A stretch of 64,000 nucleotides of DNA from Desmodus rotundus (lineage: Eukaryota; Chordata; Mammalia; Chiroptera; Phyllostomidae): positions 88,862,797-88,926,796 of the forward strand of contig NC_071392.1 of assembly GCF_022682495.2 (NCBI RefSeq), in the 5' to 3' direction. The translations under genes were made by a program, and so were the position numbers. The notes beneath the pieces were generated by a model. It saw nothing but the letters and a program-made list of their open reading frames with translations. It had not been told where the DNA came from and did not search any database. Position 1 is the first letter of the stretch. The number at the start of each line of letters is the position of its first letter. This document shows, in pieces, positions 46,085-57,640 of this stretch.

Positions 46085-46580
46085 ACCCTTCCAGTTCCAC
46101 CAGCTGGGCTAACGGTTAAACCTATGAGGAGACAGATAAGCAAGGGAAAAGAACTGAATTTAATTGCATACGTGTGGGAACCCTGCGTACGTGAGAGAGT
46201 CAGAGACCCCTGTCTGTGAGCGGTCCAGAGAGAGGTATCAACGGCATTGTGAGCTAAGGTGTCAGGTTAGGTGCCTGCAGCTTCGGAAGGGAGGGGGCGT
46301 TCTCAGATCAGTGAGGGGTGCTCAGTAATTAGAGACTTGCCCTGCCATAAAGAGAGGTCAAAAAAGCTTCTCTCTGGTGGTACTTCTTCTTATGGGCAAG
46401 CCCCCCATTTAGAGTCTTCTAGATTGTTAAGGGAGGGGCAGAAGTTTCTCCTTAGCCTGCAGGTCTCAACTGCCTTCAGCTCAAAATAACCCACGTGACA
46501 AAGTGGCCCATCTTGGGGAGGCCTGTTCTGAACCCCTTCCTGCAACAGATTGTTGTATAACAAATAAAAACTATATAGAA
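46085..46580 (-). mobile_element. LTR-like repeat (possible), antisense
   Basis: The phrases 'GGCAGAAGTTTCTCCTTAGC', 'CAACTGCCTTCAGCTCAAAA', 'CCACGTGACAAAGTGGCCCA' and 'GAACCCCTTCCTGCAACAGA' read like an LTR that I have seen repeatedly in mammalian genomes but cannot name. There is no adjoining internal region. Class, orientation and ends are tentative. Confidence 0.35.
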
Positions 46581-48719
46581 GTATATACAGGAGCACCTCC
46601 ATTTTATCAAACTAATATCGTGGAGCCTTTGAAACAAACCATGAATAGTGTTTGTGCTAAACAAGGTGCATAACCTAGGGCAGTCCGTGAGCAATTATAT
46701 GCACTTTTGAAGTTCCAAATTAGGGGATAATCTCCTTAGGGAAACGGTAACTCAGTGCACTGGAGGAGAAACACGTTTGGTGAAAGGGCTGGCCCAATGG
46801 CATTTGCTGGGTGTCACAAAATCGTAAGTTTTGTAAGTGAAAAAGAGCTAAGAAGTCCAAGTTCAGGGCCAGGGTTTTTCCACGGCACAAAAAGCCCCTG
46901 TGCCAGACCTCTCGGGGAGGATGAACGGGGCTGCCGTCCTTCCGTCTGCGCACCCTCCCTCCTCTAGTAGCAGGGAGCCCGGGCTGAAATCAGACACCTA
47001 TGCTCAGATGAATTATTTAAAAACGTGTGCGCCTTTATTACCTTTCGACTTTCTGCCAATAAAGAACAATGAAGAAAAAGTGTACAGTTGTAAACACTCC
47101 TGGAAATTTTAATATCAGAGGTCATTCAAGCCTTTATTAGAGAAAATAACATGGTTTGGAAGCATTATATCTTTTTAGGGATGTCAGAACAAATAAAGAA
47201 AGCTGACCTAGCCTAAGGCCGTTTCCTTGAAATTACATTTTACTGTAACGTCTTCCCTTTGGCTCATGTGGTGTTCATCTACCCCGGGGGTGAACTCACA
47301 GCCTTGGCTGTGCACTGCGAGCATGCTTGGCAGGGGGAGGGAGGGGAGTTCAAGAATAACGACGAGCCCTTTAAAGTCTCCACCATCTTCCCTCCCGGAA
47401 ACACACTGAGCCATTTACGCGGTGTCTGTCGGGGTTCTGGCAAGGGTATTACTACCTCCCGTCCGCTTTCACGGAGGACGGCTCATCGTGTTTGATTCTG
47501 CGGAGGGCGTGGGTCACTGCGCTGCTGCAACCCCCCAGAAGGCACCTGGGGAGAGAAGGCGGAGGGGTGTAAAACTGGAAGCTCTCCCATCAACTCAGTC
47601 TGTACACAGACTGGAGTTTGTTTTCAGTATTTCCATGTATCCAGAGAAGCCTATCCCCAACTGAGACTCACACCAAAGACCTCATGACCTCATTGGCTTC
47701 TTGCAATGTGGTTTCCGGTGGGGCTATCGGTCCGTGGCCCTCAGAAGGGTATTGTAGCAAGTTTTCCTTGTTTAATTCTGAACAGAGAGTAGGACTATTG
47801 GGTGAAGTGTTTCCAAAAAAGAGAAAACAGATATACAACTATCAGTTCCTAGGATACCGCCCCCTGCCAGCACCTTCAAGCCAACCTGCAGCGTTACACT
47901 GAGACCGTCTCTGCACTTAGAGGTGTGGGCGCCCAGCACTTAAAGAAACAATTTCTGTGTGTTCTGTGGGGAGGTGAGGACGATCCCGCTGACGAAAGCA
48001 AAATGTGCTCAAGGGTTCCACTAACAGTGTACTTTCCTTAGATTTGAAACCACACGAGGATCGCTAAGACCGTACCGCAGTGACAGCTCACTGACATTAG
48101 CTGCTACCCGTGACCCCCACCCAGGCCCCCCAGCACAGCAGGAAGACTCCAAGCAGCAACTGTTCCTGAAGCCTGGCACGGCTGGACCTAGGTGGTACTC
48201 GGTACTCAGCGCCACCCATGAGGCTGCTTACTGATGGGAAGTACCCCCGAGGTGAACGCAACTTCATTCAAAACCAGTGTAAAGAGAGCCAATGTGTGCT
48301 GGGTATCTTCTGCCTGTGAGAAATCCAGGTGGGCAGTGGTGAGTGGGTGGGGCAGGAGCGATGACCCAGGTGCGCCTTTTACCCCGAAGGCACTGACGTC
48401 TGGAAGGAGAGAAAAGATGTGCACATACTGGATGTACATTTCTCCAGGTGGCAGAAGCCCGTTCCACCTAACTCTGCTCCAGAAGAGGTTTATCAGGTTG
48501 GTCTCCCTCTCCACATGCAGACCCTAGGAAGGGGCTGTAGCAGGAGGAAGTATGAACCGTTGGGCCGGCCCAGCCATCAGGCCGTAGCTCATAGGGCGAG
48601 ACTTCCTTCGAGGGTGGCTTGAGTCCGAGCAGAGGCCCCCGTGCCCGTGGAAGGTGAGACTCAAAGGCTGTTGATAAACCGTAAATAAAACGGAGGAGCC
48701 CTTTCTGACAGGCGCTCCC

Positions 48720-48880
48720 ACTTCATGGCTGTTATTTCTGGCAAGTTACCAAACTCTCTGTTTCCTAATTTGTAAACTAGGAATAAGGCCGCCTACTTTA
48801 GTAGGGTTTGCGTGGGCTAAGTGAAAATACACAGGAAAACATCTACCAAAGATGTTTATCTGCCTGTAAATGCTACTTCC
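48720..48880 (+). mobile_element. MIR fragment, sense
   Basis: 'TCTGGCAAGTTACCAAACTC', 'TCTGTTTCCTAATTTGTAAA', 'CTAGGAATAAGGCCGCCTAC' and 'GTGAAAATACACAGG' follow the MIR core and 3' part. A (TTCC)n run lies just after, at 48882-48898. Confidence 0.7.
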
Positions 48881-50086
48881 CTTCCTTCCTTCCTTCCCGA
48901 TTCCCTTCTCTTTCTTAAAAGCAAAAAGAGAGAGAGAGATCACCAACTAAGTCATTACTGACACGGCCTTTAGGACAAAGGCTCCTGCTCCATCATTGAT
49001 TTGAAGGTCAAGCCACAGAGCAAGCCCTCGGCTCCCAGTCTCTGCACAGCAGGCAGCGTGGCAGCTGCCTCCATGAGCCACAGTCCCGCAGAAAAAACCA
49101 CCAACCACACAAGCATGAGCCAGGGCCCGACTGAAGCGCGGCCGTGTGCAGAGGAAACGCAGACAGGGCGAAGCTAACAATCCGGGGGGCGGGGCAGGCG
49201 GGGAGGAAGGGATTAGAGAAAACTTCACAAAGCCTCTGAGCTGTTCCCTGAAGGTGTTCCATGGGGGCGGGATCGCCACGTTCTATCCTGTCTGTGTGCA
49301 GGAATTCGACGTTTGCTCGTCCGCAATTCATCAAAATTAAACTGAGGAAGCTAAGGGGGAAGTGATCGGTTTCACCCATCACACTCATCTGATCGGAAAC
49401 AAAAAAGACTCACAGTGAATATGTCAATACTTCCAAGTTTTTCACTTCTTTTCTGAAGCAGTTTCATCTGCAGATGAATTATGCGGGGCTAGACGGGACC
49501 GCCATTCCTCCATGCCAGGAAAAACGTGCTTACTTCGCTGTGCCTGCCTTCCAGCTCGGTGGGGGAGCAGGTGCAGTGCGACTTCTGACCCAGTTTCAGG
49601 TTTCGCGTGCCAGTCTCTCTCGCTGTCCCCAGAACACAGCCAAAGCTTATAAACCGGCGTTGGAGAGCTCATTTTTTCCTCCAAGCACATTAGGCACATA
49701 AATCATCTCTGAGAAAGAAGATAAGGTTCCCGGATTTCTATTTTGTCTGGCACGAAAACCAGAGTTCAATCTGCAAGGCATTATATTGTTACATCCATCT
49801 GCAGAGCACTGAAGTCGCTCTCGGAGGTCGTCATTGTCAGAGCTGTTGTGGAGGGCAGTAGGCAGACAGGGCTGGTTCCCATGCACAGGTAACTGAACGC
49901 AGGCTCCCGTCCCACATGACTGTGTCTCTTCCCTGAACAAATAACTGGATCTCAACACAGGGTCCAGCGTTCCGAAGGGTTTCCCACTGCCCTCTACTCA
50001 ACAGTGGGAAGAGTCGGCCCTGGGATTGAGTGAAGGTTTGGGTGGACAGGGTATCCTGCTGCGGTCCTGAGCTAGTAGTGTTCAGG

Positions 50087-50101
50087 TGCCCTCTAGTGGC
50101 C
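50087..50101 (-). promoter_or_regulatory. CTCF-like motif
   Basis: The reverse complement reads GGCCACTAGAGGGCA, which matches the CTCF core consensus CCASYAGRGGGCR. Sequence match only; occupancy is unknown. Confidence 0.45.
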
Positions 50102-50624
50102 CTTAGCCATAACTAGTGCTGAGACTGGGGAAGGTGGGGTTTTCTGCAAACACTTGCCTAATCAGGAGCTCAGGGTTATTACCAGCGTGGGTCATTTGCA
50201 TCTGTTATGAAATGCTGTGACGGAGGTGGGACTTGGTGTTGCTTGTATAAATGGAAGCCTGACGTTGTGCTCAAAGAAAACAACCTGGGGGGTTGGCCTA
50301 GCCCTGCGCACCTCCCGGCTCTGACCCTGAGCCCTGGGGGTGGAGAGCCCCAGGAAGTGATTGCTGAGGGGCTGCATAAATGAAAGGCTCACATTGCTAA
50401 GTCATGAGCACACACCACGCGCTCGATGCTCTTAGAGTGCATGGATTCTCTCTGCTTTCTAAGGTGTGTTTGACCCACATTCCTCACCCTGACGTCTCTT
50501 AGCGAACTAACCGAGTTAGCCCTACCCTAAGGTGTTTGCGATGAGAAGATTCAATCCATGTGTTGGAGGGGGCAGTAATAAAAAGTCTTTGTGGGTAGAA
50601 GACACGATCTGAGCTGGGAGTTCA

Positions 50625-50869
50625 AGAGTGAAGATGAAGCCCTGGCTGGTGTGGCTCAGTGGGTTGAGCACCGGCCTGCAGACCAAAGGGTCGCCAGTTT
50701 GATTCCCAGTCAGGGTACATGCCTGGGTTATGGGCCAGGTCCCCAGTAGGGGGCAAGTGAGAGGCAACCACACAGTGATGATGTTTCTCTCCCTCTCTTT
50801 CTCCCTCCCTTCCTCTCTCTCTAAAAATAAATTTTTAAATCTTTTTTTAAAAATAGAGTTAAGATGAAG
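50625..50869 (+). mobile_element. Ves SINE, full length, with 15-bp TSD
   Basis: Body about 50639-50854: GCCCTGGCTGGTGTGGCTCA head, 'GCACCGGCCTGCAGACCAAA', B-box 'GGTCGCCAGTTTGATTCCCA', 'CCACACAGTGATGATGTTTC', C/T tract and an A/T-rich tail. Flanked by AGAGTGAAGATGAAG (50625-50639) and AGAGTTAAGATGAAG (50855-50869), one mismatch in 15. Confidence 0.96.
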
Positions 50870-51334
50870 AAAGGCACAAAAAATGGAAGTGGGGGTCACA
50901 GAAGAAAGTAGCTGAGTAAATGGCAGCTAGGAGAAGGGACAGGGGAAATGAGCCCAGGCTACCAGCCTGGCTCCCAGTCCCTGTGAAAATGAAGTCAGAA
51001 CCCTGGACTGTCAACCCCGTAGCTTCGGCCTGGGTGCCTCTGCGAAACCCCCCAGCCAGGTGCCCAGAGGCAGGTTTGGGTAGCCTCCAACGTCCAGACC
51101 ATCTCTGGAACCTGTCCTGCACCAGGGGTGGATGCAGGGGGGAACAGGGTCATATAAGTCAGAAGGTGCATGAAAGGTGATACAGTAAAAATGCAGGAGA
51201 GGGGGACATGAGGCAGAGGTGACCCCGGGTGCCCTGCCAGCCTAGCTTTGCGGTGGCACGAGGCCCAGGCTGGCACGGTGGAGACACTTGGACCTTGCAG
51301 GCCCACAGGCCTCTGGGAGGAGCCTCTCGGGAGC

Positions 51335-51465
51335 TGTGTGTCCTCATAGGCATTGCCTCGGTTTCCTCAGCCATAAAATGGGCAAAATTAGAGTGTGTGC
51401 CCACAGGGTCGTTTGCAGATTCATTGAAACTATGAGGAGTTGACCTTCAAGAACTCTTAGGTGCT
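51335..51465 (+). mobile_element. MIR fragment, sense
   Basis: 'GCCTCGGTTTCCTCAGCCAT', 'AAAATGGGCAAAATTAGAG' and a 'CAGGGTCGTTTGCAGATTCA' end follow a MIR. Confidence 0.7.
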
Positions 51466-53062
51466 ACTCCAATGATGATAATATTGAAGGGGAGAAAGAA
51501 AAGGACTGAATTTTTTGGAGGATAGTCTGTCCTTATTTCCTTCTCCCAAATCCTTTCAGCAGCTGCTGCTTCTTCCCGAGATTGCCAGGGGAAGGCAGGC
51601 AGAATGTCCGAGACCGCTAGACCTTCTCTAGAGGACTGATCGAGGGAGAGCTGGATTCCCGCAAAGTAAAGAGCGTGTCTGGCGTCACCGTGAGGTCCCA
51701 GAGCCACAGGCTCACCGGGCCTTTTCTGGAGTAGATTTGAAAGTGAGGTCCAAGTCCAGAGCTACAGCTAACAAGCTTTCAGGCTGAGAATTATCTCCGT
51801 CTATTGTGTTACCGCTTTCCCACACACACGCGTGTGCGCACACAGCTGGGTCGCAGGGGAAGGTGTGAACGCTCTTCTCTCTCTTACGTCATTCCTCCTA
51901 GTCTTTCTGTGCCCATCACTTACCACCTCTACTCTGTTCTTCCTCCCCCCGTGCATTCCACCTCTCGGAACAGGCTCCAAATGTAGCATTAAGAAACCTT
52001 CAGTGTTTGGGGGAAGCTGAGCTTTCCTGCCTCCCCCAGGCCAGCGGAGCTGGTCACTCACGCTGCAGCCGCTCTGTGTGCCAACTGTCCCCACGCAGTC
52101 CCTCTCTCTCACTGGAGCAGAGCTGGAAGGAAGTGGTGTTGGTGCCCTGGTGTCGCCAATGTTTAGACTCCGGAGCACCGTGATTGCCGCCAAAACCTCC
52201 TGGCAAAGTCATATCAATAGAGCCTCTGAGCTAAAACGCATGTGTTTGCTGAGCTTTTCCTAATATCAATGACTTTCACTATATTACAGTTAAAATCAAT
52301 GGGAATATAACCTTTCCAACCACTGAAAATGAGTTCATTTTTATTATCTTTTTCTGCAATAACAGTGTGGTGATTGCAAAAGGAACCAGGTCAACTTAGC
52401 TTTATTGAAAGACCATTACAGAAACAAACTCCAACTCATCTAAATACTGGAGCCAGTGCATTAAAATGATCAATAAAGTAAAAGCACCTGGGACTGCTTT
52501 ATTTAAACACCTCACATATGAGAGTCATTCCGCAATCAGTTTTAGCAAAACTATAAACTTAGAAGACCAGCCAATAAAGAAAAAAACGCTGTTTCATTAA
52601 GTAGGTTCAGAACCGTAAAGCCCTTCGTTTTAATCTGATTCAACACATTTTCTCAGTATTTTAAAGTGCCACCTGGCAAAGAACCATCCATCAATGAATA
52701 CCGTTTATTTAGAAACCTGTTCGCTCCCAAGTCAGGAGAGTGACAATGACAGGAAGCAGAGTTTCTGTTTTTGAGAAATAGGAAACACGGGGCCAGGACT
52801 GCAGCGGTTGCAGAAGTCGGGAAGCTCGCTTTCGGACAGCACTTAGCAGGGGACCTCGCACACAGCGCTGTGTGACACCACTGTGCACTGGACTGAACAC
52901 TCACCGCTGACTCTGTGAGCCCGGATTAGACACACACCTCTTGGGGCTTCCGGTTCTCTGTACCTGACGATAATAATACACTCTCTAGCTCCTTCCCTAG
53001 ATATGAGAGCAAAGATGATCGTCATGAACCTCTTCAAGTTCTTCTTTGCACGTGATAATGTC

Positions 53063-53313
53063 AATTGCAAACTTTGCCCTGGCCAGATGGCTCAGTTGGT
53101 AGGAGCATGATCCATACACCAAAAGGTGGTGGGTTCAATTCCTAGTCAGGGCACGTACCCAGGTTGCAGGCTCAATCCCCCGTTGGGGCATGTGCAGGAG
53201 GTGACCAATTGTTTCTCTCTCTCCACCGCCCCCCCCCTTTTTTCTTTCTAAAATCAATGAACATATCCTCAGGTGGGGATTTTAGAAATAATAATAAATA
53301 AATTGCAAACTTT
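53063..53313 (+). mobile_element. Ves SINE, second subfamily, with perfect 13-bp TSD
   Basis: Body 53076-53300: GCCCTGGCCAGATGGCTCAG head, 'GGTAGGAGCATGATCCATAC', B-box 'GGTGGTGGGTTCAATTCCTA', 'GGTTGCAGGCTCAATCCCC', end 'CATATCCTCAGGTGGGGAT'. Flanks AATTGCAAACTTT at 53063-53075 and 53301-53313 are identical. Confidence 0.96.
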
Positions 53314-54019
53314 AGCGGTAGTTTGTGTTTAGAATAATTTTAGAATAGGAGTGGCCCATACAGGCCATTAATTCCAACCCCAACCTAACTTGGAATCACC
53401 ACCGGGCCCTGTCTGACATCCCCAGATATGGAGACCGTGCTGTTTTCTCTTTAAAATGCCATCTATGGTGGCTTTCTGATTCAGAAAGGACACAGAGGAA
53501 AATTAAGTTTGCTTGAGAGTCCCATTTAAAGCCAGTTTCTCCGCTTTTCCATTAAACCCGTCTGGCTGCTCCAAGACAATGTTTCAACAGGTCTCAGTCT
53601 TCCTTCCCCACTGGCTCATCCCCAACAGCAAACAGGCACGTGATTACCTCTCCCACTGAAAACAAAATTTCCTCCTGGCTCCGCCTGCCCCATTTCTTAG
53701 CTTCTCTTGGCAATAAGACTCACGGAGATAGACATCTATGTGCCGCTTCAGGTCAGCTTCTCCCGTTCTCTCGACTTTCCGTTTTCAGTCAACTCTCTGC
53801 AAGTGCAGATTGCACACAGGGGCACGGACGCCCTTGCGTTGTGCAGGTGGGTGGGTCTTGACACGCGTGCACACCCGCGGGACTGCCGCCGCAGTCGGAA
53901 TCGGAAAGTTCCTGTGCCCTGGAGGGTTCTCTCGAGCCCCTCTCCTGTCCGTTCCCACCAGTCCCTGCCCCGAGCAGTCACTCTTCACAGTTCAGTTTCC
54001 ATAGAAACACGGGTTCGTG

Positions 54020-54350
54020 TAAGTTGGAGAGTTGCAAACTTCTGTGTCCAGCTCCTCCCACTCTGCACAGGGTTCTGAGATTCGTTCCTGCCGCCGTGCG
54101 TGTCTGTGGTTGTGTTTTCACGGCTGCGTGGCATTGCATGTCAGAACACACTGCCGTCTGTTTATCCATTCACGTTTGGATGGACACAGGGATCATCTCC
54201 AATTTGGGGATGTTAGGAACACACCCGTTGTGAACGTTTGCACACTTATGTAGGTTGTGGGCATATTTTTTCCTTTCTGTCGAGTGAGTATCTCTGAATG
54301 GGTTGACGGGTTACACGGCCAGTGTGTGTCTAAGTTGATAAGGCAGAACC
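54020..54350 (-). mobile_element. L1 ORF2-end fragment, antisense (diverged)
   Basis: In antisense L1 order: 'CCGTCTGTTTATCCATTCAC', 'GTTTGGATGGACACAGGGAT', 'CATCTCCAATTTGGGGATG', 'GTGAACGTTTGCACACTTAT', 'TATCTCTGAATGGGTTGACG'. Unusually GC-rich for such a fragment. Frames are broken. Confidence 0.65.
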
Positions 54351-57274
54351 AGGAAAAGGCAAAGCTTCCTCACCCACTGGGTCACGTCACCGTCTGTGTT
54401 GCCGCGTTGGTCTGTGACAAGGCACAAAGCACAGCAGACCAGGGGAGGTCACCTGAGCGGTCGCGGTCAGAGGTGGGGGTTTGGCCTCACCATTTAGCAT
54501 GACTGTTTACTCGTTGGCCACAAGGTCAAACTCAGTGTCTGGCCCTCGGCTAGGTCACCTTGATCCACTTTTCCGCTGACCTCCCTTCCCAAGCATCCTC
54601 CCCTCCGGGATGTCCAGGGGCCTCTCTGTTTCTAGACTCTTTCTTCTGTGGGTGTGCTCTCTGATCAGCCACGGAGCCACCAGAGGGAAGCTCGCCACCT
54701 TCTTCGGTGCACACGCATATAGGACCACGCCAGGCATTCAGTGACAGCAGCGAGGTGGAGCACCTCGGGGTGCCGCAGAGGGACACACAGCACATGGAAT
54801 TCTCGAGCAGCCGACCACTGAGGCTCACCGCCTGGATATCCGTGGGCTCCGTAGTTACTGTATCCATCGCTCCGTAGAGCTCGCTCACCCCGTGTGGAGC
54901 TGGGCTTGCTGCTCCTTCTCTGATTTCTTCTCCTTGGCTCCTCAGCCGTCTTCGGGCCTCCCCACAAGTATGTGCGACCAGACACTGACTCTACCCAAAA
55001 TGGGGTCCAGACTTGTAGGCCCAGAGCAATCAGGTGCTCGGCCAACACAACACCCGAACTTGGCCTCCTCAAGAAGAAACTGAGACGACAGACAAGAAGT
55101 TGGGGGTGTACTGCACCAGAGTAATTTTTACAAACTATGACCCCGGCCATGTTGGGATCCAGCCCAAACTTGGCACCTGGCATCCCAAGCCCTCCCCAGT
55201 CCAGCTTCCTCCACTGCCTTCCCTTGTCACCTGTCCCTTCTCCCCAGAACACATCCTGAGGACCAGCCAGGCCCTTAATGCCCGAGAGAACTGATACCCG
55301 TACGTGTTCCTCCTCAAACTGCTCCACTCCGCCAGTCTACATACTTGAACCACGATGGTGGTGGTTCTCCGTGTCATACGTGTTAGAATTCAGAGAGATG
55401 ATTTGCATGCAGTTGTAATAGGTCCTTCTATAACAGTGTTCTCTAACTGTGTGGTGAGCCTTGTTTCCAAGACGAGTGTAGGCACCCAGGCCCGGCGGGA
55501 ACATGCCTGGCTTAGCTGCAGGCCCGGTTAGGAGGTATAACAGTCGTGTCGTTTACTGAAAGGCGGCTGCCTGGAAGGAGATGTGGTCGGAGGGGTCATA
55601 GCTATGGGGACACCTCCTCAGCAGTCAGGCCACCCCGGGGTCCTCATTCTCCTCTTCTCAGGGTGGCCGGAGGGGTGGCCACACCGCTGGACAGGCACAC
55701 CCACCCTTCTCAGGAGTCCACATCAGCACAGGCCAGCAACCTGCTCACGTCCCAAGACTTCACTGTGTCTGTGAGGGACTCATCTCCCAGTGAAGTCCTC
55801 ATATCGGGACTCGTCACAGCGGGGTCCCCGTGTTGAAAGCTGACGATCCGAGGGGCCACCCGCTTCCCCGCTGACCAGTCCCACCCTCCGCAGTTAGACA
55901 GCACGACCTCGGTGACAGGCACACGCCAGACCACGGCCTCTCCCTGTCTGCAGGCTCACTGACCGGCCGCTTCCTAACGCGTCACTGTCCTTCCCCCACG
56001 CCACTCACCCAGGGGCTCGCGGGGACCAGATTGAAGCAGCCCCTGACAATGTGCTGGGCACACCAAGGTGACAGAGGCTGACAAACACCGAGCAGAAAGA
56101 AGAGGCTCAGTCACACTTGCGCCGCCTGTAGTGTTTCTCACCCACGTGTCTCTCTTCATGTGACTCCCGACACGTTGCTGTAACATTGTGTGATTTCGGC
56201 AACATCGTATATGTTCATTAGTACCTGTTCTCAAAATTGACCATTTCCGATTTTATTTTTCACGCAGTTTGTTTTCATCCTCCCTTTTTCTGTCCGTTTA
56301 GTTGGTTTTCCCTTATTCCAGGACAGTCTTTTTACAGTTTAGCAAAATGTGTTTGCCTTGAGCTCTTCAGGAGAATAGGTCATGTGAGAGGATTTAATTG
56401 GTACTAATTGTGTTCATTATTATCTAAACCACCTACTATGTGTGATGATTAGATTCGATGGTTGTTGAAGTGATTTTAAGTATGAAAGTGTGTAAAGCCA
56501 TGAGCTCTGTTCATCCTAGATCTCTAGGAACGCAATTAGAGGTACAAATAGGAGAGCTGGTTCACATGTTACTTTTTCATGCTTTATACTCATTTTTTGC
56601 ACTCTCATGTACAAGTCACAACACAAACCTGAAAGTCCTAAGTATTTTCCGACCAGATTCTTTGAAAAAAATTTTATAGTATTTGGGCTGTTCTGCTATA
56701 AAAGCCTTCAAAGTTAACACTATTTCATCTATGAAATGCGAACTTCTCTCATTCACTGAAATTTATAAAAATTACACGATTTATTGACACAAAATCAGTT
56801 TTTGAAAACACTTCGTGCCTTAAGTAGTATTCCGTGTTTCTCCAGTAGGTGGAGGATTAGACCAGGGAAAGCGGATCGCCATTTGAAAGCTATTTTTTCC
56901 CTTTGTACTGTTGTGAGAAACTTTTCATATACTACAACATAAATCACCTAAGGGGCTCGCTAGCTCCTTTAACTGCATCGTGCGGCAGGATTTCAGCTGC
57001 GCAGACCGGAGGGGAGATGAAGCACACTGATTGCATTACCATAATCCCCAGGCCCCATGACGAGAGGAGGGACTACTTGAAACACCTCTCACTTTAAAAC
57101 TGCTTATCAAGCCGCATGCGAAACCTCCTGACATCTCCGAAGGAGGAGTAATGTACAAACACAGCAAAGAAAGATCTGTCTCTGCAATCCGTTATTTATC
57201 GAGCCTTAGCATTTCTGGAAAAGAACATCTCTTGGAGTTTAATATTGGCTCAAGGCCAGTGCTACCACATCCAG

Positions 57275-57385
57275 TCTGTGAACTTGGGCAGGTCACTAAC
57301 TTTCCCTGGGACCTCACTTCCTCTTCTCCATTTGTGGCAGGGGCGAGGGGTGGGGGGGAGTGATAAACTATCTGTTTCTAAGGCT
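57275..57385 (+). mobile_element. MIR fragment, sense
   Basis: 'CTGTGAACTTGGGCAGGTCA', 'CTAACTTTCCCTGGGACCTC' match the MIR core; the 3' part is lost in a G-rich stretch. Confidence 0.6.
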
Positions 57386-57514
57386 TCTCCTTGCTTGAGC
57401 CTTCCCAACTGAACCTGACCTTTGTATAAGCATCTGCTCAGTGCTGAACGTCAGGAGCCAAATTGGCCAACCCATAAATACACATGGCAGAGACAGGGCT
57501 TGTTCGGAGAAGGC

Positions 57515-57640
57515 TTCCTGGCTGGTGTGGCCCCGTTGGTTGGCACAGGTCGATTCCCGGTCAGGGCACTGCTTCCCGTTCATGGGGTGTATGCCATGCA
57601 ACCCGCTCAGCCCCTCCATTACTAACCCAGGTATGAAGCT
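57515..57640 (+). mobile_element. Ves SINE, degraded
   Basis: 'CCTGGCTGGTGTGGCCCCGT', 'TGGTTGGCACAGGTCGATTC' and 'CCGGTCAGGGCACTGCTTCC' are a Ves head with deletions before the B box; the 3' half is barely recognisable. Confidence 0.6.

Noticed and set aside
53700..56000. CpG island promoter
   Set aside because: GC content is raised and CpGs occur, but not at island density by eye, and no first exon or transcription start signal is visible.
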